From Paraburkholderia rhizosphaerae (GTDB taxonomy: Bacteria > Pseudomonadota > Gammaproteobacteria > Burkholderiales > Burkholderiaceae), in the NCBI RefSeq assembly GCF_004366595.1, contig NZ_SORE01000009.1, forward strand, positions 62,001 through 126,000: a stretch of DNA of 64,000 bases. Reading direction: 5' to 3'. A model generated the notes under the pieces. The model was not told where the DNA came from, did not search any database, and saw only the letters and a list, made by a program, of their open reading frames with translations. The position numbers and the translations under genes are program-made. This document shows, piece after piece, positions 36,349 through 46,867 of this stretch (positions are counted from its first letter, which is position 1; the number at the start of each line of letters is the position of its first letter).

Positions 36349-38379
36349 ATGACGACCTCCTCTCCCGCCCCGACCTCCCTGATGGCCAACGCGATCCGCG
36401 CGCTGGCGATGGATTCCGTGCAGAAGGCGAACTCCGGCCACCCCGGCATGCCGATGGGCATGGCGGAAATTGCCGTCGCTCTGTGGTCGCGCCATCTGCG
36501 TCACAACCCGAAGAATCCGCACTGGGCGGACCGCGACCGCTTCGTGCTGTCGAATGGGCACGGCTCGATGCTGCTCTACTCGCTGCTGCATCTGACCGGC
36601 TATGACCTGCCGATCGACGAACTGAAGAACTTCCGTCAATTGCATTCGAAGACGCCGGGTCACCCCGAGTACGGTATGACCACAGGTGTCGAAACGACCA
36701 CCGGCCCGCTCGGCCAGGGTCTGGCGAATTCCGTGGGTATGGCGCTTGCGGAAGCACTGCTTGCCGAAGAGTTCAACAAGCCGGACGCGAAGATCGTCGA
36801 TCACCACACGTATGTGTTCCTTGGCGACGGCTGCCTGATGGAAGGCATTTCGCACGAAGCCTGTTCGTTCGCCGGCACGCTGAAGCTGAACAAGCTGATC
36901 TGCTTCTACGACGACAACGGCATCTCGATCGATGGCGAAGTCGTGAACTGGTTCCACGACAACACGCCGAAGCGCTTCGAAGCGTACGGCTGGAACGTGA
37001 TTCCGAACGTGAAGGGCGACGATGTCGAAGCGGTCGACGCGGCAATCAGGAACGCGAAGCAGTCGGACAAGCCGACGCTGATCTGCTGCAAGACGGTGAT
37101 CGGCGAAGGTTCGCCGCACAAGGCGGGCTCGCACGACGCGCACGGCGCGGCGCTCGGCGCGGACGAAGTCGCGGCGACGCGCAAGAACATCGGCTGGAGC
37201 TGGGAGCCGTTCGTAATTCCGCAGGAAGTGTATGCGGCGTGGGATGCGAAGGAATCGGGCACAAATGTCGAAGGCGAATGGAACAAGCGTTTCGCCGACT
37301 ACCGGGCGAAGTACCCGAACGAGGCTGCTGAGTTCGAGCGCCGCATGGCCGGCAAGCTGCCCGCTGATTGGGCACAAAAGGCACAGGCCATCATTGCCGG
37401 CGCGAACGAGCGCAAGGAAACCGTGGCCACGCGCAAGGCATCGCAGCAGGCCATCGAAGGCCTCGCCGCGGTGCTGCCGGAACTGCTCGGCGGTTCGGCC
37501 GACCTGACCGGCTCGAACCTCACGAACTGGAAAGCGAGCAAAGCAGTGCGCGCGCGCAAGGAAGGCTCGAGCGGCATCCAGTGGGGCAATCACATCAACT
37601 ACGGCGTGCGCGAGTTCGGCATGAGCGCCGCGCTGAACGGCATCACCGTGCATGGCGGTTACAAGGCGTTCGGCGGCACGTTCCTGACGTTCTCCGACTA
37701 CAGCCGTAACGCGTTGCGCGTGGCCGCGCTGATGAAGGCGCCGAGCATTTTCGTGTTTACGCACGATTCGATCGGCCTTGGTGAAGACGGCCCGACGCAC
37801 CAGTCCGTCGAACATGTTGCGAGCTTGCGTCTGATTCCGCATATGACGGTATGGCGTCCGGCTGATACCGTCGAAACGGCCGTCGCGTGGACGCAGTCGA
37901 TCGAGCACAAGGGGCCGTCGAGCCTGATTTTCAGCCGGCAGAATCTGCAGTTCTCAGAGCGTACCGACGCGCAGATCGCTAACATTGCAAAGGGCGGCTA
38001 CGTGCTGCGCGACTGGAGCGACGACGTGCCCGCGCGTAAGGTGATCCTGATCGCGACGGGCTCCGAAGTGGAGCTGGCGATGAAAGCCGTCGAGCCGCTC
38101 GCGCGTGAGGGCATTGCCGCGCGCGTCGTGTCGATGCCGTCGACGAACGTGTACGACCGGCAGGATGCCGCGTATCGCGAACGCGTGTTGCCCGCCGGCG
38201 TACGGCGCGTCGCGATCGAAGCGGGTGTGACCGAATACTGGCGCAAGTACGTGGGCCTTGAAGGCGGCGTGGTCGGTATCGACACGTTCGGCGAATCGGC
38301 GCCCGCGGGTGCGCTGTTCAAGCATTTCGGCTTTACCGTCGAGAACGTAGTGGAGACGGTCAAGGCCACGCTCGGCTGA
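36349..38379 (+). CDS. tkt: Transketolase
   Basis: 676 residues from [10 protein letters not shown]. The thiamine-diphosphate motif [18 protein letters not shown] is followed by [13 protein letters not shown]. Early [17 protein letters not shown] and late [15 protein letters not shown] are typical. It transfers two-carbon units between sugar phosphates, tying the pentose phosphate pathway to glycolysis. gap follows 100 bases downstream, so the two are probably co-expressed. Confidence 0.97.
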   Translation: MTTSSPAPTSLMANAIRALAMDSVQKANSGHPGMPMGMAEIAVALWSRHLRHNPKNPHWADRDRFVLSNGHGSMLLYSLLHLTGYDLPIDELKNFRQLHSKTPGHPEYGMTTGVETTTGPLGQGLANSVGMALAEALLAEEFNKPDAKIVDHHTYVFLGDGCLMEGISHEACSFAGTLKLNKLICFYDDNGISIDGEVVNWFHDNTPKRFEAYGWNVIPNVKGDDVEAVDAAIRNAKQSDKPTLICCKTVIGEGSPHKAGSHDAHGAALGADEVAATRKNIGWSWEPFVIPQEVYAAWDAKESGTNVEGEWNKRFADYRAKYPNEAAEFERRMAGKLPADWAQKAQAIIAGANERKETVATRKASQQAIEGLAAVLPELLGGSADLTGSNLTNWKASKAVRARKEGSSGIQWGNHINYGVREFGMSAALNGITVHGGYKAFGGTFLTFSDYSRNALRVAALMKAPSIFVFTHDSIGLGEDGPTHQSVEHVASLRLIPHMTVWRPADTVETAVAWTQSIEHKGPSSLIFSRQNLQFSERTDAQIANIAKGGYVLRDWSDDVPARKVILIATGSEVELAMKAVEPLAREGIAARVVSMPSTNVYDRQDAAYRERVLPAGVRRVAIEAGVTEYWRKYVGLEGGVVGIDTFGESAPAGALFKHFGFTVENVVETVKATLG

Positions 38380-38482
38380 TGCATGAAGCGCTACCGCTGC
38401 GTGCCGCACGATGCACGCGACTGGCGGTGGCGCGGTCCGCAGCCGGAACGTATGGGTTTTCTTTAGTCACCAGGAGATAGCA

Positions 38483-39496
38483 ATGACGATTCGCGTCGCA
38501 ATCAACGGCTATGGCCGGATTGGCCGAAACACGCTGCGTGCGTTCTATGAGAACGGCAAGAAACACGACCTCCAGATCGTGGCGATCAACGACCTCGGCG
38601 ATGCCAACACCAACGCGCATCTGACCCAGTACGACACCGCGCACGGCCGTTTTCCTGGCGAAGTGAAGGTGGACGGTGAAAACCTCGTCGTGAACGGCGA
38701 CAAGATCCGCGTGCTCGCGAATCGCAACCCGGCTGAACTGCCGTGGGGCGATCTCGGTGTCGACGTGGTGATGGAGTGCACCGGTTTCTTCACGACGAAG
38801 GAAAAGGCGAGCGCGCACCTGAAGGGCGGCGCGAAGAAAGTGATTATCTCGGCGCCGGGCGGTAAGGACGTCGACGCGACGATCGTCTACGGCGTCAACC
38901 ATCAAACGCTGAAGCCCGAGCACACGGTGATCTCGAACGCGTCGTGCACGACGAACTGCCTCGCACCGCTCGTTAAGCCGCTGAACGACAAGATCGGGCT
39001 CGAAAGCGGGCTGATGACGACGATTCACGCGTACACGAACGATCAGGTGCTGACCGACGTGTATCACGAAGACCTGCGCCGCGCCCGTTCGGCCACGCAC
39101 AGCCAGATTCCGACGAAGACGGGCGCCGCATCGGCTGTCGGTCTCGTGCTGCCGGAGCTGAACGGCAAGCTCGATGGCTACGCGATTCGTGTTCCGACCA
39201 TCAACGTGTCGATTGTCGATCTGTCGTTTATCGCGAAGCGCGATACGACGGTCGATGAAGTGAACGCGATCATGAAGGAAGCATCGGAAAACGGCGCGTT
39301 GAAGGGCATTCTCGGCTACAACGCCGCGCCGCTCGTGTCGATCGACTTCAACCACAACCCGGCTTCGTCGACGTTCGATGCAACGCTGACGAAGGTGTCG
39401 GGCCGTCTGGTGAAGGTGTCGAGCTGGTACGACAACGAGTGGGGCTTCTCGAACCGGATGCTGGACACCGCTGTCGCGTTCGCGAACGCGAAGTAA
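38483..39496 (+). CDS. gap: Glyceraldehyde-3-phosphate dehydrogenase
   Basis: 337 residues. The NAD-binding start [10 protein letters not shown] and the catalytic Cys155 in [12 protein letters not shown] are intact. CAGGAGATAGCA precedes the ATG, a strong Shine-Dalgarno sequence. It oxidises glyceraldehyde 3-phosphate, which is also a product of the DgoA aldolase and of the Entner-Doudoroff route represented by edd at the end of this window. Confidence 0.98.
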   Translation: MTIRVAINGYGRIGRNTLRAFYENGKKHDLQIVAINDLGDANTNAHLTQYDTAHGRFPGEVKVDGENLVVNGDKIRVLANRNPAELPWGDLGVDVVMECTGFFTTKEKASAHLKGGAKKVIISAPGGKDVDATIVYGVNHQTLKPEHTVISNASCTTNCLAPLVKPLNDKIGLESGLMTTIHAYTNDQVLTDVYHEDLRRARSATHSQIPTKTGAASAVGLVLPELNGKLDGYAIRVPTINVSIVDLSFIAKRDTTVDEVNAIMKEASENGALKGILGYNAAPLVSIDFNHNPASSTFDATLTKVSGRLVKVSSWYDNEWGFSNRMLDTAVAFANAK

Positions 39497-39518
39497 GCGT
39501 CGCACGCGTGCGTCGAAG

Positions 39519-39546
39519 AAGGCTGCCTTACGAGGCAGCCTTTTTT
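39519..39546. terminator. Terminator between gap and the GntR gene
   Basis: AAGGCTGCC and GGCAGCCTT pair around a 6-base loop, followed on the plus strand by a T-rich run. It terminates gap transcripts; the T run overlaps the last codons of the convergent GntR gene. Confidence 0.9.
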
Positions 39547-40237
39547 ATTTTTGCGGCGTCGGGAAATACACACCCGCGCGCTGCGCGGCATTCGCGATAT
39601 GCGTTTCGATCGCATTGCCCGCCGCGGCGGAATCACGCGCCTCGAGCGCGTCGAGAATCGCGCGGTGTTCGTGATACGTCGATAACACCAGTTCGCGCCG
39701 ATAAAACGGCATCCGCTGGCTTTCCTTCATGATGTCCGCGCTGCTGCGCAGGACCGCCTCGATCGCTGCATTGCCGGCGATGTTCACGATTCGCATGTGG
39801 AACTCGAAATCGAGCTGCGCGGCGTGGTCGAGCTCGGTCGCGACGAGCGCCGAATGCAGCGCCGCGATGTTCTCCTCGAACCATGCGACGTCATCCTCGC
39901 TGATCGCGAGCGCCGCCATGCGCGCTGCAAAGCCTTCGAGCGCATAACGCATCTGGTAGGTGTCCGGCAACGACGACTGATCGGCGAAACGCCACGGATG
40001 CACGTTCGACGCCTTCGTGCTTTGCACGTACACGCCTTTGCCCGCCCGGATCGCCAGCAGGCCGAGCGCTTCAAGCGTGGTCAGCGCTTCGCGTAGAGAC
40101 GCACGGCTGATCGACAACTCGTCGGAAAGCTGGCGCTGTGCGGGCAGCAGGCTGCCGACCGGATAAACGCCGCCTTCGATCCGTTCGCGGATCGTCGCGA
40201 TGGCGGCGTCGGTGACGGTATGCGGAACGTTCTTCAT
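39545..40237 (-). CDS. GntR-family regulator, FadR subfamily (FCD domain)
   Basis: 230 residues. The N-terminal winged helix (about 8-72) includes LLPAQRQLSDELSISRASLREALTTLEALG. The C-terminal all-helical FCD effector domain includes DFEFHMRIVNIAGN. FadR-subfamily proteins bind TGGTnnnACCA-type operators and respond to carboxylates. Two such sites flank it: one in its own leader (40257-40269) and one in the divergent dctA leader (40430-40442). It therefore probably represses itself and dctA-alc-allA. The ligand may be a C4-dicarboxylate or a ureide intermediate; this is inference. Confidence 0.9.
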   Translation of the reverse strand: MKNVPHTVTDAAIATIRERIEGGVYPVGSLLPAQRQLSDELSISRASLREALTTLEALGLLAIRAGKGVYVQSTKASNVHPWRFADQSSLPDTYQMRYALEGFAARMAALAISEDDVAWFEENIAALHSALVATELDHAAQLDFEFHMRIVNIAGNAAIEAVLRSSADIMKESQRMPFYRRELVLSTYHEHRAILDALEARDSAAAGNAIETHIANAAQRAGVYFPTPQK

Positions 40238-40256
40238 GATTGCGAGAGGCTCTGGC

Positions 40257-40276
40257 GTGGTCTGACCGGTATTGTA
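40257..40276 (-). promoter_or_regulatory. FadR-type operator plus -10 of the GntR gene
   Basis: GTGGTCTGACCGG (40257-40269) matches the TGGTCnGACCA pattern with one mismatch. Directly upstream on the minus strand is TACAAT (40276-40271), so the operator would cover the transcription start, as expected for autorepression. A clear -35 is not seen. Confidence 0.6.
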
Positions 40277-40386
40277 GTGCGCGGTTTCGCGATGCACATC
40301 ATCCGTTGCGCGAAACGAACGTCCGTGCAGCAAAAGGTCACGGAATCATTGGCAAAATGCGCGGGTAAACACGGCCTCCACATTCC

Positions 40387-40415
40387 TTGACGAGCCTATA
40401 TCGGCTTCCTACTAT
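40387..40415 (+). promoter_or_regulatory. Strong sigma-70 promoter of dctA
   Basis: TTGACG (40387-40392) and TACTAT (40410-40415) with a 17-base spacer, about 60 bases before the dctA start codon. Both hexamers match consensus at five of six positions. Confidence 0.75.
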
Positions 40416-40429
40416 CCGGCATAACAGTG

Positions 40430-40442
40430 CTGGTCGGACCAG
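40430..40442. promoter_or_regulatory. FadR-type operator in the dctA leader
   Basis: CTGGTCGGACCAG is a perfect palindrome around its central base and matches FadR/PdhR-type operators. It lies 14 bases beyond the dctA -10 element, at or just after the transcription start, a position expected for repression. Confidence 0.75.
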
Positions 40443-40476
40443 TCTGAACTGAGCAATCCGTAACCGGGAGAAAGCC

Positions 40477-41805
40477 GTGTTGAAGTTCTTCAATTCGCTG
40501 TTTGGCCGGGTGGTGATCGCGCTGGTCGCGGGCATCGTGATCGGCGCGCTATTTCCGCATTTCGCGCAGTCGCTGCGGCCGCTCGGCGACGGTTTCCTGA
40601 AGCTGATCAAGATGGTGATCGGTCCGATCGTGTTCTGCGTCGTCGTGAGCGGAATGGCGAACGCCGGTGACCTGAAGAAAGTCGGCCGGGTCGGTGTGAA
40701 GGCGGTGGTCTACTTCGAAATCATGACCACGATCGCGCTCGTGATCGGTGCGGTGCTCGCGTATATGACGCGACCCGGTGTCGGCATGAACATCGACCTG
40801 CATTCGCTCGATGCGGCGTCGCTTGCCACGTACACCGATCACGCGAAAAGCCTGAAGGACACCGCGGGCTTTCTGCTGAAGATCATCCCCGACACCGCGC
40901 TCGACGCGTTCGCGAAGGGCGACATTCTGCAGATTCTCGTGTTTTCGGTGTTGTTCGGCTCCGCGCTGTCGCTGCTCGGTGAGCGTGCGCAGCGCGTCAG
41001 CGGCTTGATCGAAGAGCTTTCGCACGTGTTCTTCCGGGTGATGAGCTTCATCATCAAGCTCGCGCCGCTCGGTGTGCTCGGCGCGATCGCCTTCACGACC
41101 GGCACGTACGGCGTCGCGTCGCTGAAACAGCTTGGCATGCTGGTGGTCGTGTTCTACGCGAGCTGCATCGTGTTCGTCGCGGTCGTGCTCGGCATCGTGA
41201 TGCGGCTGTCGGGTTTGAGCGTGTTCAAGCTGATCCGTTACCTGCGCGAGGAGCTGTCGATCGTGCTCGGCACCGCGTCGTCCGATGCGGTGCTGCCGCA
41301 GATCATGCGCAAGCTCGAGTGGATGGGCGTGAAGGATTCGACCGTAGGCCTTGTAATCCCGACGGGCTACTCGTTCAACCTCGACGGCTTCTCGATCTAC
41401 CTGACGCTCGCGGTGATCTTTATCGCGCAAGCGACCAATACGCCGCTGTCGATGCACGACCTGATCGTCGTGGTGCTGGTGTCGCTGGTGACGTCGAAGG
41501 GCGCGCATGGCATTCCCGGTTCCGCAATCGTGATTCTGGCCGCGACGCTGTCCGCGATTCCGGCGATTCCGGTGCTTGGCCTCGTGCTGATCCTGCCGGT
41601 CGACTGGTTCGTCGGCATCGCGCGGGCGCTGACGAATCTGATCGGCAACTGTGTTGCGACGGTGGTCGTCGCGTCGTGGGAATCGGACATCGACAAGGTG
41701 CGCGCGCGGCAGGTGCTGAATCTTGCGCCGGGCTACCGCTACACCGCCGCGGAAATCGAAACACCTGACGAAGCGCAGCACCACAGCCATGCGCACGCGG
41801 TTTAA
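40477..41805 (+). CDS. dctA: C4-dicarboxylate/proton (sodium) symporter DctA-like
   Basis: 442 residues from GTG, with GGGAGAAAGCC upstream. Hydrophobic segments are spread over the whole protein. The family sequences KMVIGPIVFCVVVSGMA, LGTASSDAVLPQIM, VIPTGYSFNLDGFSIYL and ASKGAHGIPGS-like TSKGAHGIPGS mark the DAACS/glutamate-transporter fold. It imports succinate, fumarate and malate. alc starts 55 bases downstream, so a ureide-linked substrate is also conceivable. Confidence 0.94.
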   Translation: MLKFFNSLFGRVVIALVAGIVIGALFPHFAQSLRPLGDGFLKLIKMVIGPIVFCVVVSGMANAGDLKKVGRVGVKAVVYFEIMTTIALVIGAVLAYMTRPGVGMNIDLHSLDAASLATYTDHAKSLKDTAGFLLKIIPDTALDAFAKGDILQILVFSVLFGSALSLLGERAQRVSGLIEELSHVFFRVMSFIIKLAPLGVLGAIAFTTGTYGVASLKQLGMLVVVFYASCIVFVAVVLGIVMRLSGLSVFKLIRYLREELSIVLGTASSDAVLPQIMRKLEWMGVKDSTVGLVIPTGYSFNLDGFSIYLTLAVIFIAQATNTPLSMHDLIVVVLVSLVTSKGAHGIPGSAIVILAATLSAIPAIPVLGLVLILPVDWFVGIARALTNLIGNCVATVVVASWESDIDKVRARQVLNLAPGYRYTAAEIETPDEAQHHSHAHAV

Positions 41806-41860
41806 CCCCCGCCTCGTCTTGAACGGCAACCGCATTTATCGACTGATCGGATAAACCATC

Positions 41861-42871
41861 ATGGCTCAACCTGCCCTCGACCCGAATGCCCCCGCTTTCA
41901 CGCGCCGCTATATGAACCTTGCCGATCCGCGGCTAGGCGCGCAGGCGCTTTTCGCAAGCGATGAGTTCTTTGCGCCGAAAGAGCGCATGCTCGACCCGCA
42001 ACCGGCTGTGTTCATTCCCGGCAAATACGACGATCACGGCAAGTGGATGGACGGCTGGGAGACGCGCCGCAAGCGCACGACCGGCCACGACTACTGTGTG
42101 CTGCGGCTCGCGCGGCCGGGCGTCGTGCACGGGGTCGATCTGGATACGAGCCATTTCACCGGCAATTTCCCACCGGCCGCGTCGATCGACGGCTGTTGCA
42201 CGGACGCCGACGTGCCGCCGGATCACGCCGATTGGCAGAGCGTGGTGCCGCCGACTACGTTGCAAGGCAATCAGCATCACTACATCGAAGTCCACGATGC
42301 GCGCGTGTTCACCCATTTGCGCGTGAATCTGTACCCGGACGGCGGCCTCGCGCGACTGCGCGTGTACGGGCAGCCCAAGCGGGACTGGGAACGCGCCGGG
42401 GGCGGCACGCTGATCGATCTCGCGGCGATTGAAAACGGCGCGTATCTGGTCGCCGCGAACAATCAGCATTTTGGGCCGGCTTCGCAGATGCTGATGCCGG
42501 GTCGTGGCGTGAACATGGGTGACGGCTGGGAAACGCGCCGCCGCCGCGAACCGGGCAACGACTGGGCGATCGTCGCGCTCGCGCGGCCGGGCACGATCCG
42601 CAAGGTCGAAGTCGATACCGCGCACTTCAAAGGCAATTTCCCGGACCGTTGTTCCCTGCAGGCCGCAACGGTCACCGGCGGCACAGATGAATCGCTTGTC
42701 ACGCAGGCGATGTTCTGGCCGGTGCTGCTAGCCGAGCAGAAGCTGCAGATGGACCACGTGCATACGTTCGGCGCGGAACTGGCGGCGCTCGGGCCGCTCA
42801 CGCATGTACGCTTCAATATCTACCCGGATGGCGGCGTGTCGCGCCTGCGTCTGTGGGGGGAAATCGAGTAA
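41861..42871 (+). CDS. alc: Allantoicase
   Basis: 336 residues made of two homologous halves. The duplicated segment is [25 protein letters not shown] with [14 protein letters not shown] in the first half and [25 protein letters not shown] with [12 protein letters not shown] in the second. This internal repeat is the allantoicase hallmark. It hydrolyses allantoate to ureidoglycolate and urea. allA follows 42 bases later for the next step. Confidence 0.96.
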   Translation: MAQPALDPNAPAFTRRYMNLADPRLGAQALFASDEFFAPKERMLDPQPAVFIPGKYDDHGKWMDGWETRRKRTTGHDYCVLRLARPGVVHGVDLDTSHFTGNFPPAASIDGCCTDADVPPDHADWQSVVPPTTLQGNQHHYIEVHDARVFTHLRVNLYPDGGLARLRVYGQPKRDWERAGGGTLIDLAAIENGAYLVAANNQHFGPASQMLMPGRGVNMGDGWETRRRREPGNDWAIVALARPGTIRKVEVDTAHFKGNFPDRCSLQAATVTGGTDESLVTQAMFWPVLLAEQKLQMDHVHTFGAELAALGPLTHVRFNIYPDGGVSRLRLWGEIE

Positions 42872-42913
42872 CCGATACCACGGCGAACTGAACAGCAGGA
42901 CGGAGCAGCAGCG

Positions 42914-43417
42914 ATGAATACACTGCGGATCGAACGGCTGACGCGCGAAGCTTTCGCGCCGTTCGGCGATGTGATCGAACTGGATGGCGCGCGGCATTAT
43001 CCGATCAATGGCGGCACGACCGAACGCTTCCACGATCTGGCGCGCGTCGATATCAGCGACGCGGGAGGGCGGCCGCTGATCAACGTGTTTCGCGGGCAGC
43101 CGCGCGCATGGCCGATCGAAATCTCGATGATGGAGCGGCATCCGCTCGGTAGCCAGGCGTTCTTGCCTCTGGCCGACGTGCGGTATGCGATCGTGGTCGC
43201 GCCCGTGGGCGCACTGGACCCGTCACGTTTGCGCGCGTTCGTTAGCAACGGCTGGCAAGGCGTCAATTACGCGAAGGGTGTGTGGCATCATCCGCTGCTA
43301 GCGTTGGACCGCGTCAGCGATTTCATCGTCGTCGATCGTGGCGGAGAAGGGTCGAACTGCGATGAAGAAATGTTGCCCGAGCCGTGGCGTCTCGTGCTGG
43401 AGCCGAGCTTCACCTGA
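42914..43417 (+). CDS. allA: Ureidoglycolate lyase
   Basis: 167 residues, cupin-like, with the family segments [45 protein letters not shown] and [15 protein letters not shown]. It splits ureidoglycolate into glyoxylate and urea, completing the route begun by alc. GGACGGAGCAGCAGCG precedes the ATG. Confidence 0.95.
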   Translation: MNTLRIERLTREAFAPFGDVIELDGARHYPINGGTTERFHDLARVDISDAGGRPLINVFRGQPRAWPIEISMMERHPLGSQAFLPLADVRYAIVVAPVGALDPSRLRAFVSNGWQGVNYAKGVWHHPLLALDRVSDFIVVDRGGEGSNCDEEMLPEPWRLVLEPSFT

Positions 43418-43451
43418 ATTTTGAATGACCACGCCCGGCGGCTGGCCTGAC

Positions 43452-43492
43452 AAAAAAAGACCCGTCCGATTTTTATCGGACGGGTCTTTTTT
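43452..43492. terminator. Bidirectional terminator between allA and fur
   Basis: GACCCGTCCGAT and ATCGGACGGGTC pair perfectly around TTTT, flanked by seven As on the left and six Ts on the right. It can end both the plus-strand allA transcript and the minus-strand fur transcript. Confidence 0.95.
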
Positions 43493-43547
43493 CGAGCATC
43501 GGGTGCCAGGTTCACCTGCGTTTTCGCGGCCGGCGTCCGCAGTCGGA

Positions 43548-43976
43548 TCAGTGTTTACGATGCGGGCAGTTTTCCTTCGTACATGCGCCATAAAGCGCAA
43601 GCGCATGTTCCTGTAGCCGGAAACCGCGCGCCTTTGCGATCGACTGCTGACGGCTCTCGATTTCGGGGTCGAAGAATTCCTCGACCAGACCGCAATCGAT
43701 GCATACCAGATGATCGTGGTGCGTCCCTTCGTTCAGCTCAAAAACCGCTTTGCCCGATTCGAAATTGCTCCGTGTCAGCAGCCCCGCCTGCTCGAACTGC
43801 GTGAGCACGCGATAGACCGTCGCAAGGCCGATATCGAGCTCTTCGTGCAGCAGATTGCGATACACGTCTTCGGCAGTGAGGTGCCGTACCGGGCTGTGCT
43901 GGAAGATCTCGAGAATCTTGAGGCGCGGTAGGGTCGCCTTGAGCCCGATATTCTTGAGATCGGTTGGATTGGTCAT
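43548..43976 (-). CDS. fur: Ferric uptake regulator
   Basis: 142 residues. The N-terminal winged helix ([30 protein letters not shown]) is followed by the metal-binding segment [19 protein letters not shown] and the C-terminal [11 protein letters not shown]. Fur represses iron-uptake genes when bound to Fe2+. It is divergent from bamE, the order found in many betaproteobacteria. I see no clear Fur box in the 209-base gap, only a TACAAT at 43995-44000. Confidence 0.97.
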   Translation of the reverse strand: MTNPTDLKNIGLKATLPRLKILEIFQHSPVRHLTAEDVYRNLLHEELDIGLATVYRVLTQFEQAGLLTRSNFESGKAVFELNEGTHHDHLVCIDCGLVEEFFDPEIESRQQSIAKARGFRLQEHALALYGACTKENCPHRKH

Positions 43977-44185
43977 GGCAAGGGATCCCTAGAGTACAAT
44001 GCAGGGTTCTAATAGTAATTCGATTTGCCGTTCAGGTCATCTCGAACGAAAACCGCGCGTAAACGGCGCGGTTCAGTGGCGGGTTATTTTGCGGCTTGCT
44101 TCCGGCAGCTTACTTGGCGGCACGGGAGGCACGCACGGTGAGGGAAATGATTCCAAAATCTGTAATGTTCTACCGGGGGAGCCGC

Positions 44186-45040
44186 ATGCGGGGTACCTTG
44201 ATCGCCGTGGCGGCTGTAGCGATGGTTGCCGGGTGTTCCACGTACGATAGCGTTACGCAGAAAATCGCACAGAGCATCACGCCGTACCGCATCACTGTCG
44301 TGCAGGGCAATTTCGTGTCGAGGGAAGCCGCTGCGCAGATGCAGGTCGGCATGTCGCGCGCGCAGGTGCGTCAGCTGCTCGGTACGCCGTTGCTCACCGA
44401 CATGTTCCATGCGGACCGTTGGGATTACCTGTTCTATTTCAAGCGCGGCTCGACGTCGGTGGTCCAGCAGCGCGATTTCATCGTGCACTTCGAGAACGAC
44501 CGCGTCGCAAGCTGGTCGGGCGGTGAAGATCTGCCGTCGAACCTCGAACTGCTTGCCGATATCGATGGCGACAAGGCGGGCAAGAAGGTCAAGGTCGCGT
44601 CAGCGGCGAGCGGCGCAAGCGCGCCGGCGGCCGCAGCTGCTTCCGAAGCGTCTGCGCCGGTGGCTGCCGCTTCGCCGCCACCTTCGACGCCGGACACCGC
44701 GCTTTCGCCGACCGGCGAGGCGGCACAGGCCGGCAGCCTGCCACCCGAAGACCCGAATGCACAGGCCGCGCAGGCCGCAAACCGGCTGACGAACGCCGTG
44801 CAGGCGCCAGGGAAGAATACGACGCCGTCGGTGCGCGCCGGCAATCCGCAGTCGAACGGTGGCGTGCCGCAGAACGCAACTGCGCCCGGTCAGCCGCAGT
44901 TCCACTTCCAACGTCCGCCGCCGCCGCAGATTCAAGGTGTGCCGCAGGACAATCCGGTCGGTCCGGCTGGTCCGCAGAACGGCGATTCGCAAGCTCCCGC
45001 ACCGGCTCCCGCGCCGGCGCAGTCGCAACCGTCGTCCTGA
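44186..45040 (+). CDS. bamE: Outer-membrane assembly lipoprotein BamE with long C-terminal tail
   Basis: 284 residues. The signal peptide ends in VAGC (Cys17), giving a lipoprotein. The SmpA/OmlA domain (about 35-125) contains NFVSREAAAQMQVGMSRAQVRQLLGTPLL and FHADRWDYLFYF. It assists the BAM complex in inserting outer-membrane proteins, which include the large adhesin later in this window. Residues about 150-284 are Ala/Pro/Gln-rich and absent from the roughly 113-residue E. coli protein. GGGGGAGCCGC precedes the chosen ATG; an ATG at 44165 is less likely. Confidence 0.93.
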   Translation: MRGTLIAVAAVAMVAGCSTYDSVTQKIAQSITPYRITVVQGNFVSREAAAQMQVGMSRAQVRQLLGTPLLTDMFHADRWDYLFYFKRGSTSVVQQRDFIVHFENDRVASWSGGEDLPSNLELLADIDGDKAGKKVKVASAASGASAPAAAAASEASAPVAAASPPPSTPDTALSPTGEAAQAGSLPPEDPNAQAAQAANRLTNAVQAPGKNTTPSVRAGNPQSNGGVPQNATAPGQPQFHFQRPPPPQIQGVPQDNPVGPAGPQNGDSQAPAPAPAPAQSQPSS

Positions 45041-45246
45041 TTTCATCATCGTTAGAGGGAACGGGCGACGCGACGCGGGGTCCGTTTCTTCAGTGCGGCG
45101 GGTCGTGAGCGTCGTTGGCGTGCATCGCGCGGCCGCAGCGGCAGCCGTCTGAGCGAAACGGCGTCGACGGTTCTGCCGCATCTCCGCTGTCGGCGTCGCT
45201 GTCAGCGTGTATCGTCCATTTTTGCCACGCAGTGGTCGAGTCAGCC

Positions 45247-46044
45247 ATGAAAATTGCCATCGCCGGCGCATCGGGCCGTATGGGCCGGATGCTTGTCGAA
45301 ACCGTTCTGAACGAACCTGACATGACGCTTTCGGGTGCCCTCGATCGCGCGGGCACGCCGCAACTGGGCGAAGACGCAGGCGCATTTCTCGGCAAACCGA
45401 CGGGCATCGCGTTGACCGACGATATCGACCGCGTACTCGCGCAGTCCGACTGCCTGATCGACTTTACGCGGCCGGCGGGGACCATCGCGCATGTCGAAGC
45501 GGCGCTGCGTCACAACGTGAAGCTGGTGATCGGCACCACGGGCTTCGATGAAGCGCAGAAAGCGCAACTGCACGCCGCGGCAGACAAGATCGGCATCGTG
45601 TTTTCGTCGAATATGAGCGTCGGTGTGAACGTGACGCTGAAGCTGCTCGAATTTGCCGCACGCCATTTCGCGCACGGCTACGACATCGAGATTATCGAGG
45701 CGCATCATCGTCATAAGGTCGATGCGCCCTCGGGCACCGCGCTGACGATGGGCGAAACGATTGCCAACGCGCTTGGCCGCAAGCTCGACGATTGCGCGGT
45801 CTACGGCCGTCATGGCGTAACCGGCGAACGCGATCCGTCGACGATCGGATTTTCCGCGATTCGCGGCGGCGACATCGTCGGCGACCATACGGTGTTGTTC
45901 GCCGGTACCGGCGAGCGCATCGAGATCACCCACAAATCGGCGAGCCGGCTGTCGTATGCGCAGGGCGCGCTGCGGGCGGCACGTTTTCTCGCGACGCGTG
46001 CGAACGGCCTGTACGAGATGCAGGACGTGCTCGGCTTGCGCTGA
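45247..46044 (+). CDS. dapB: 4-hydroxy-tetrahydrodipicolinate reductase
   Basis: 265 residues. The nucleotide-binding start [12 protein letters not shown] and the substrate motif [16 protein letters not shown] are intact, followed by [15 protein letters not shown]. It reduces HTPA to tetrahydrodipicolinate in lysine and meso-DAP synthesis, which also feeds the peptide recycled by mpl. About 200 bases before it hold no gene I can support. Confidence 0.97.
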   Translation: MKIAIAGASGRMGRMLVETVLNEPDMTLSGALDRAGTPQLGEDAGAFLGKPTGIALTDDIDRVLAQSDCLIDFTRPAGTIAHVEAALRHNVKLVIGTTGFDEAQKAQLHAAADKIGIVFSSNMSVGVNVTLKLLEFAARHFAHGYDIEIIEAHHRHKVDAPSGTALTMGETIANALGRKLDDCAVYGRHGVTGERDPSTIGFSAIRGGDIVGDHTVLFAGTGERIEITHKSASRLSYAQGALRAARFLATRANGLYEMQDVLGLR

Positions 46045-46107
46045 GCGGCCGCATTCGCGCGTTCGAGCGTTTTCGAAGTTTCGCGAAGTTTCGAATAGCG
46101 AGGTCAG

Positions 46108-46824
46108 ATGGCTAGCACCGGCATCCTCCACTATCTGCAATCCAGTGACGCGATCACGCATGGCGTCGCGTATGTGCTGGCGGCCATGTCGATGGCCAGC
46201 TGGTGCTTTCTGATTGTCAAAGGCTGGATGCTCGGGCGAGCGAAGCGGCAAGGCCCGCGTGCAATCGCATTTTTCTGGCAGGCTTCGACGTTATCCGATG
46301 GTGTCGCGGCGTTGCGGCGCGTCGATCGCGAGCGCGTGTTCACACCGCTCGCGGAAGCCGCGCTGCGTGTGTCCGAAATCGAAACGCCGGGTGCGATGCT
46401 CGCGCGCGTCGAGCGCAGCGAACGCGTGCTGCGCGCGTTGCGCGAAGCGCTCAGCAAGTCGCAGCGGCGGCTCGAATTCGGGCAGGTGCTGCTGGCGTCG
46501 GTTGGCAGCACGGCGCCGTTTGTCGGTTTGCTCGGCACCGTGTGGGGCATTTATCACGCGCTAGGCAGTATCGCGGAGAGCGGGCAGGCGATGATCGAAA
46601 ATGTCGCCGGGCCGGTCGGCGAGGCGCTGATCATGACGGCTTTCGGGCTGGTGGTCGCGATTCCGGCCGTGCTTGCGTACAACGTGCTCGGGCGTCTCGT
46701 CCGGCAGCTTTCCGAAGAACTCGACGGCTTTGCTCACGATTTGCATGCCTATGTATGCGCACCGGCTGAACGGCCGCGCGACCTCACTGAGCACGCGAGC
46801 CGCAATACCGCCGCGCATCGGTGA
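46108..46824 (+). CDS. exbB: MotA/TolQ/ExbB proton-channel protein
   Basis: 238 residues with three membrane helices: near 18-40, about 125-150 (VGSTAPFVGLLGTVWGIYHAL) and about 165-190 (ALIMTAFGLVVAIPAVLAYN). These are the ExbB/TolQ hallmarks. Together with ExbD it uses the proton gradient to energise a TonB-type protein. No tonB is nearby. Confidence 0.93.
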   Translation: MASTGILHYLQSSDAITHGVAYVLAAMSMASWCFLIVKGWMLGRAKRQGPRAIAFFWQASTLSDGVAALRRVDRERVFTPLAEAALRVSEIETPGAMLARVERSERVLRALREALSKSQRRLEFGQVLLASVGSTAPFVGLLGTVWGIYHALGSIAESGQAMIENVAGPVGEALIMTAFGLVVAIPAVLAYNVLGRLVRQLSEELDGFAHDLHAYVCAPAERPRDLTEHASRNTAAHR

Positions 46825-46867
46825 TGCAGGCGTAACGACGTAACCGCGCAGCGAAGCGGAGAACGAC

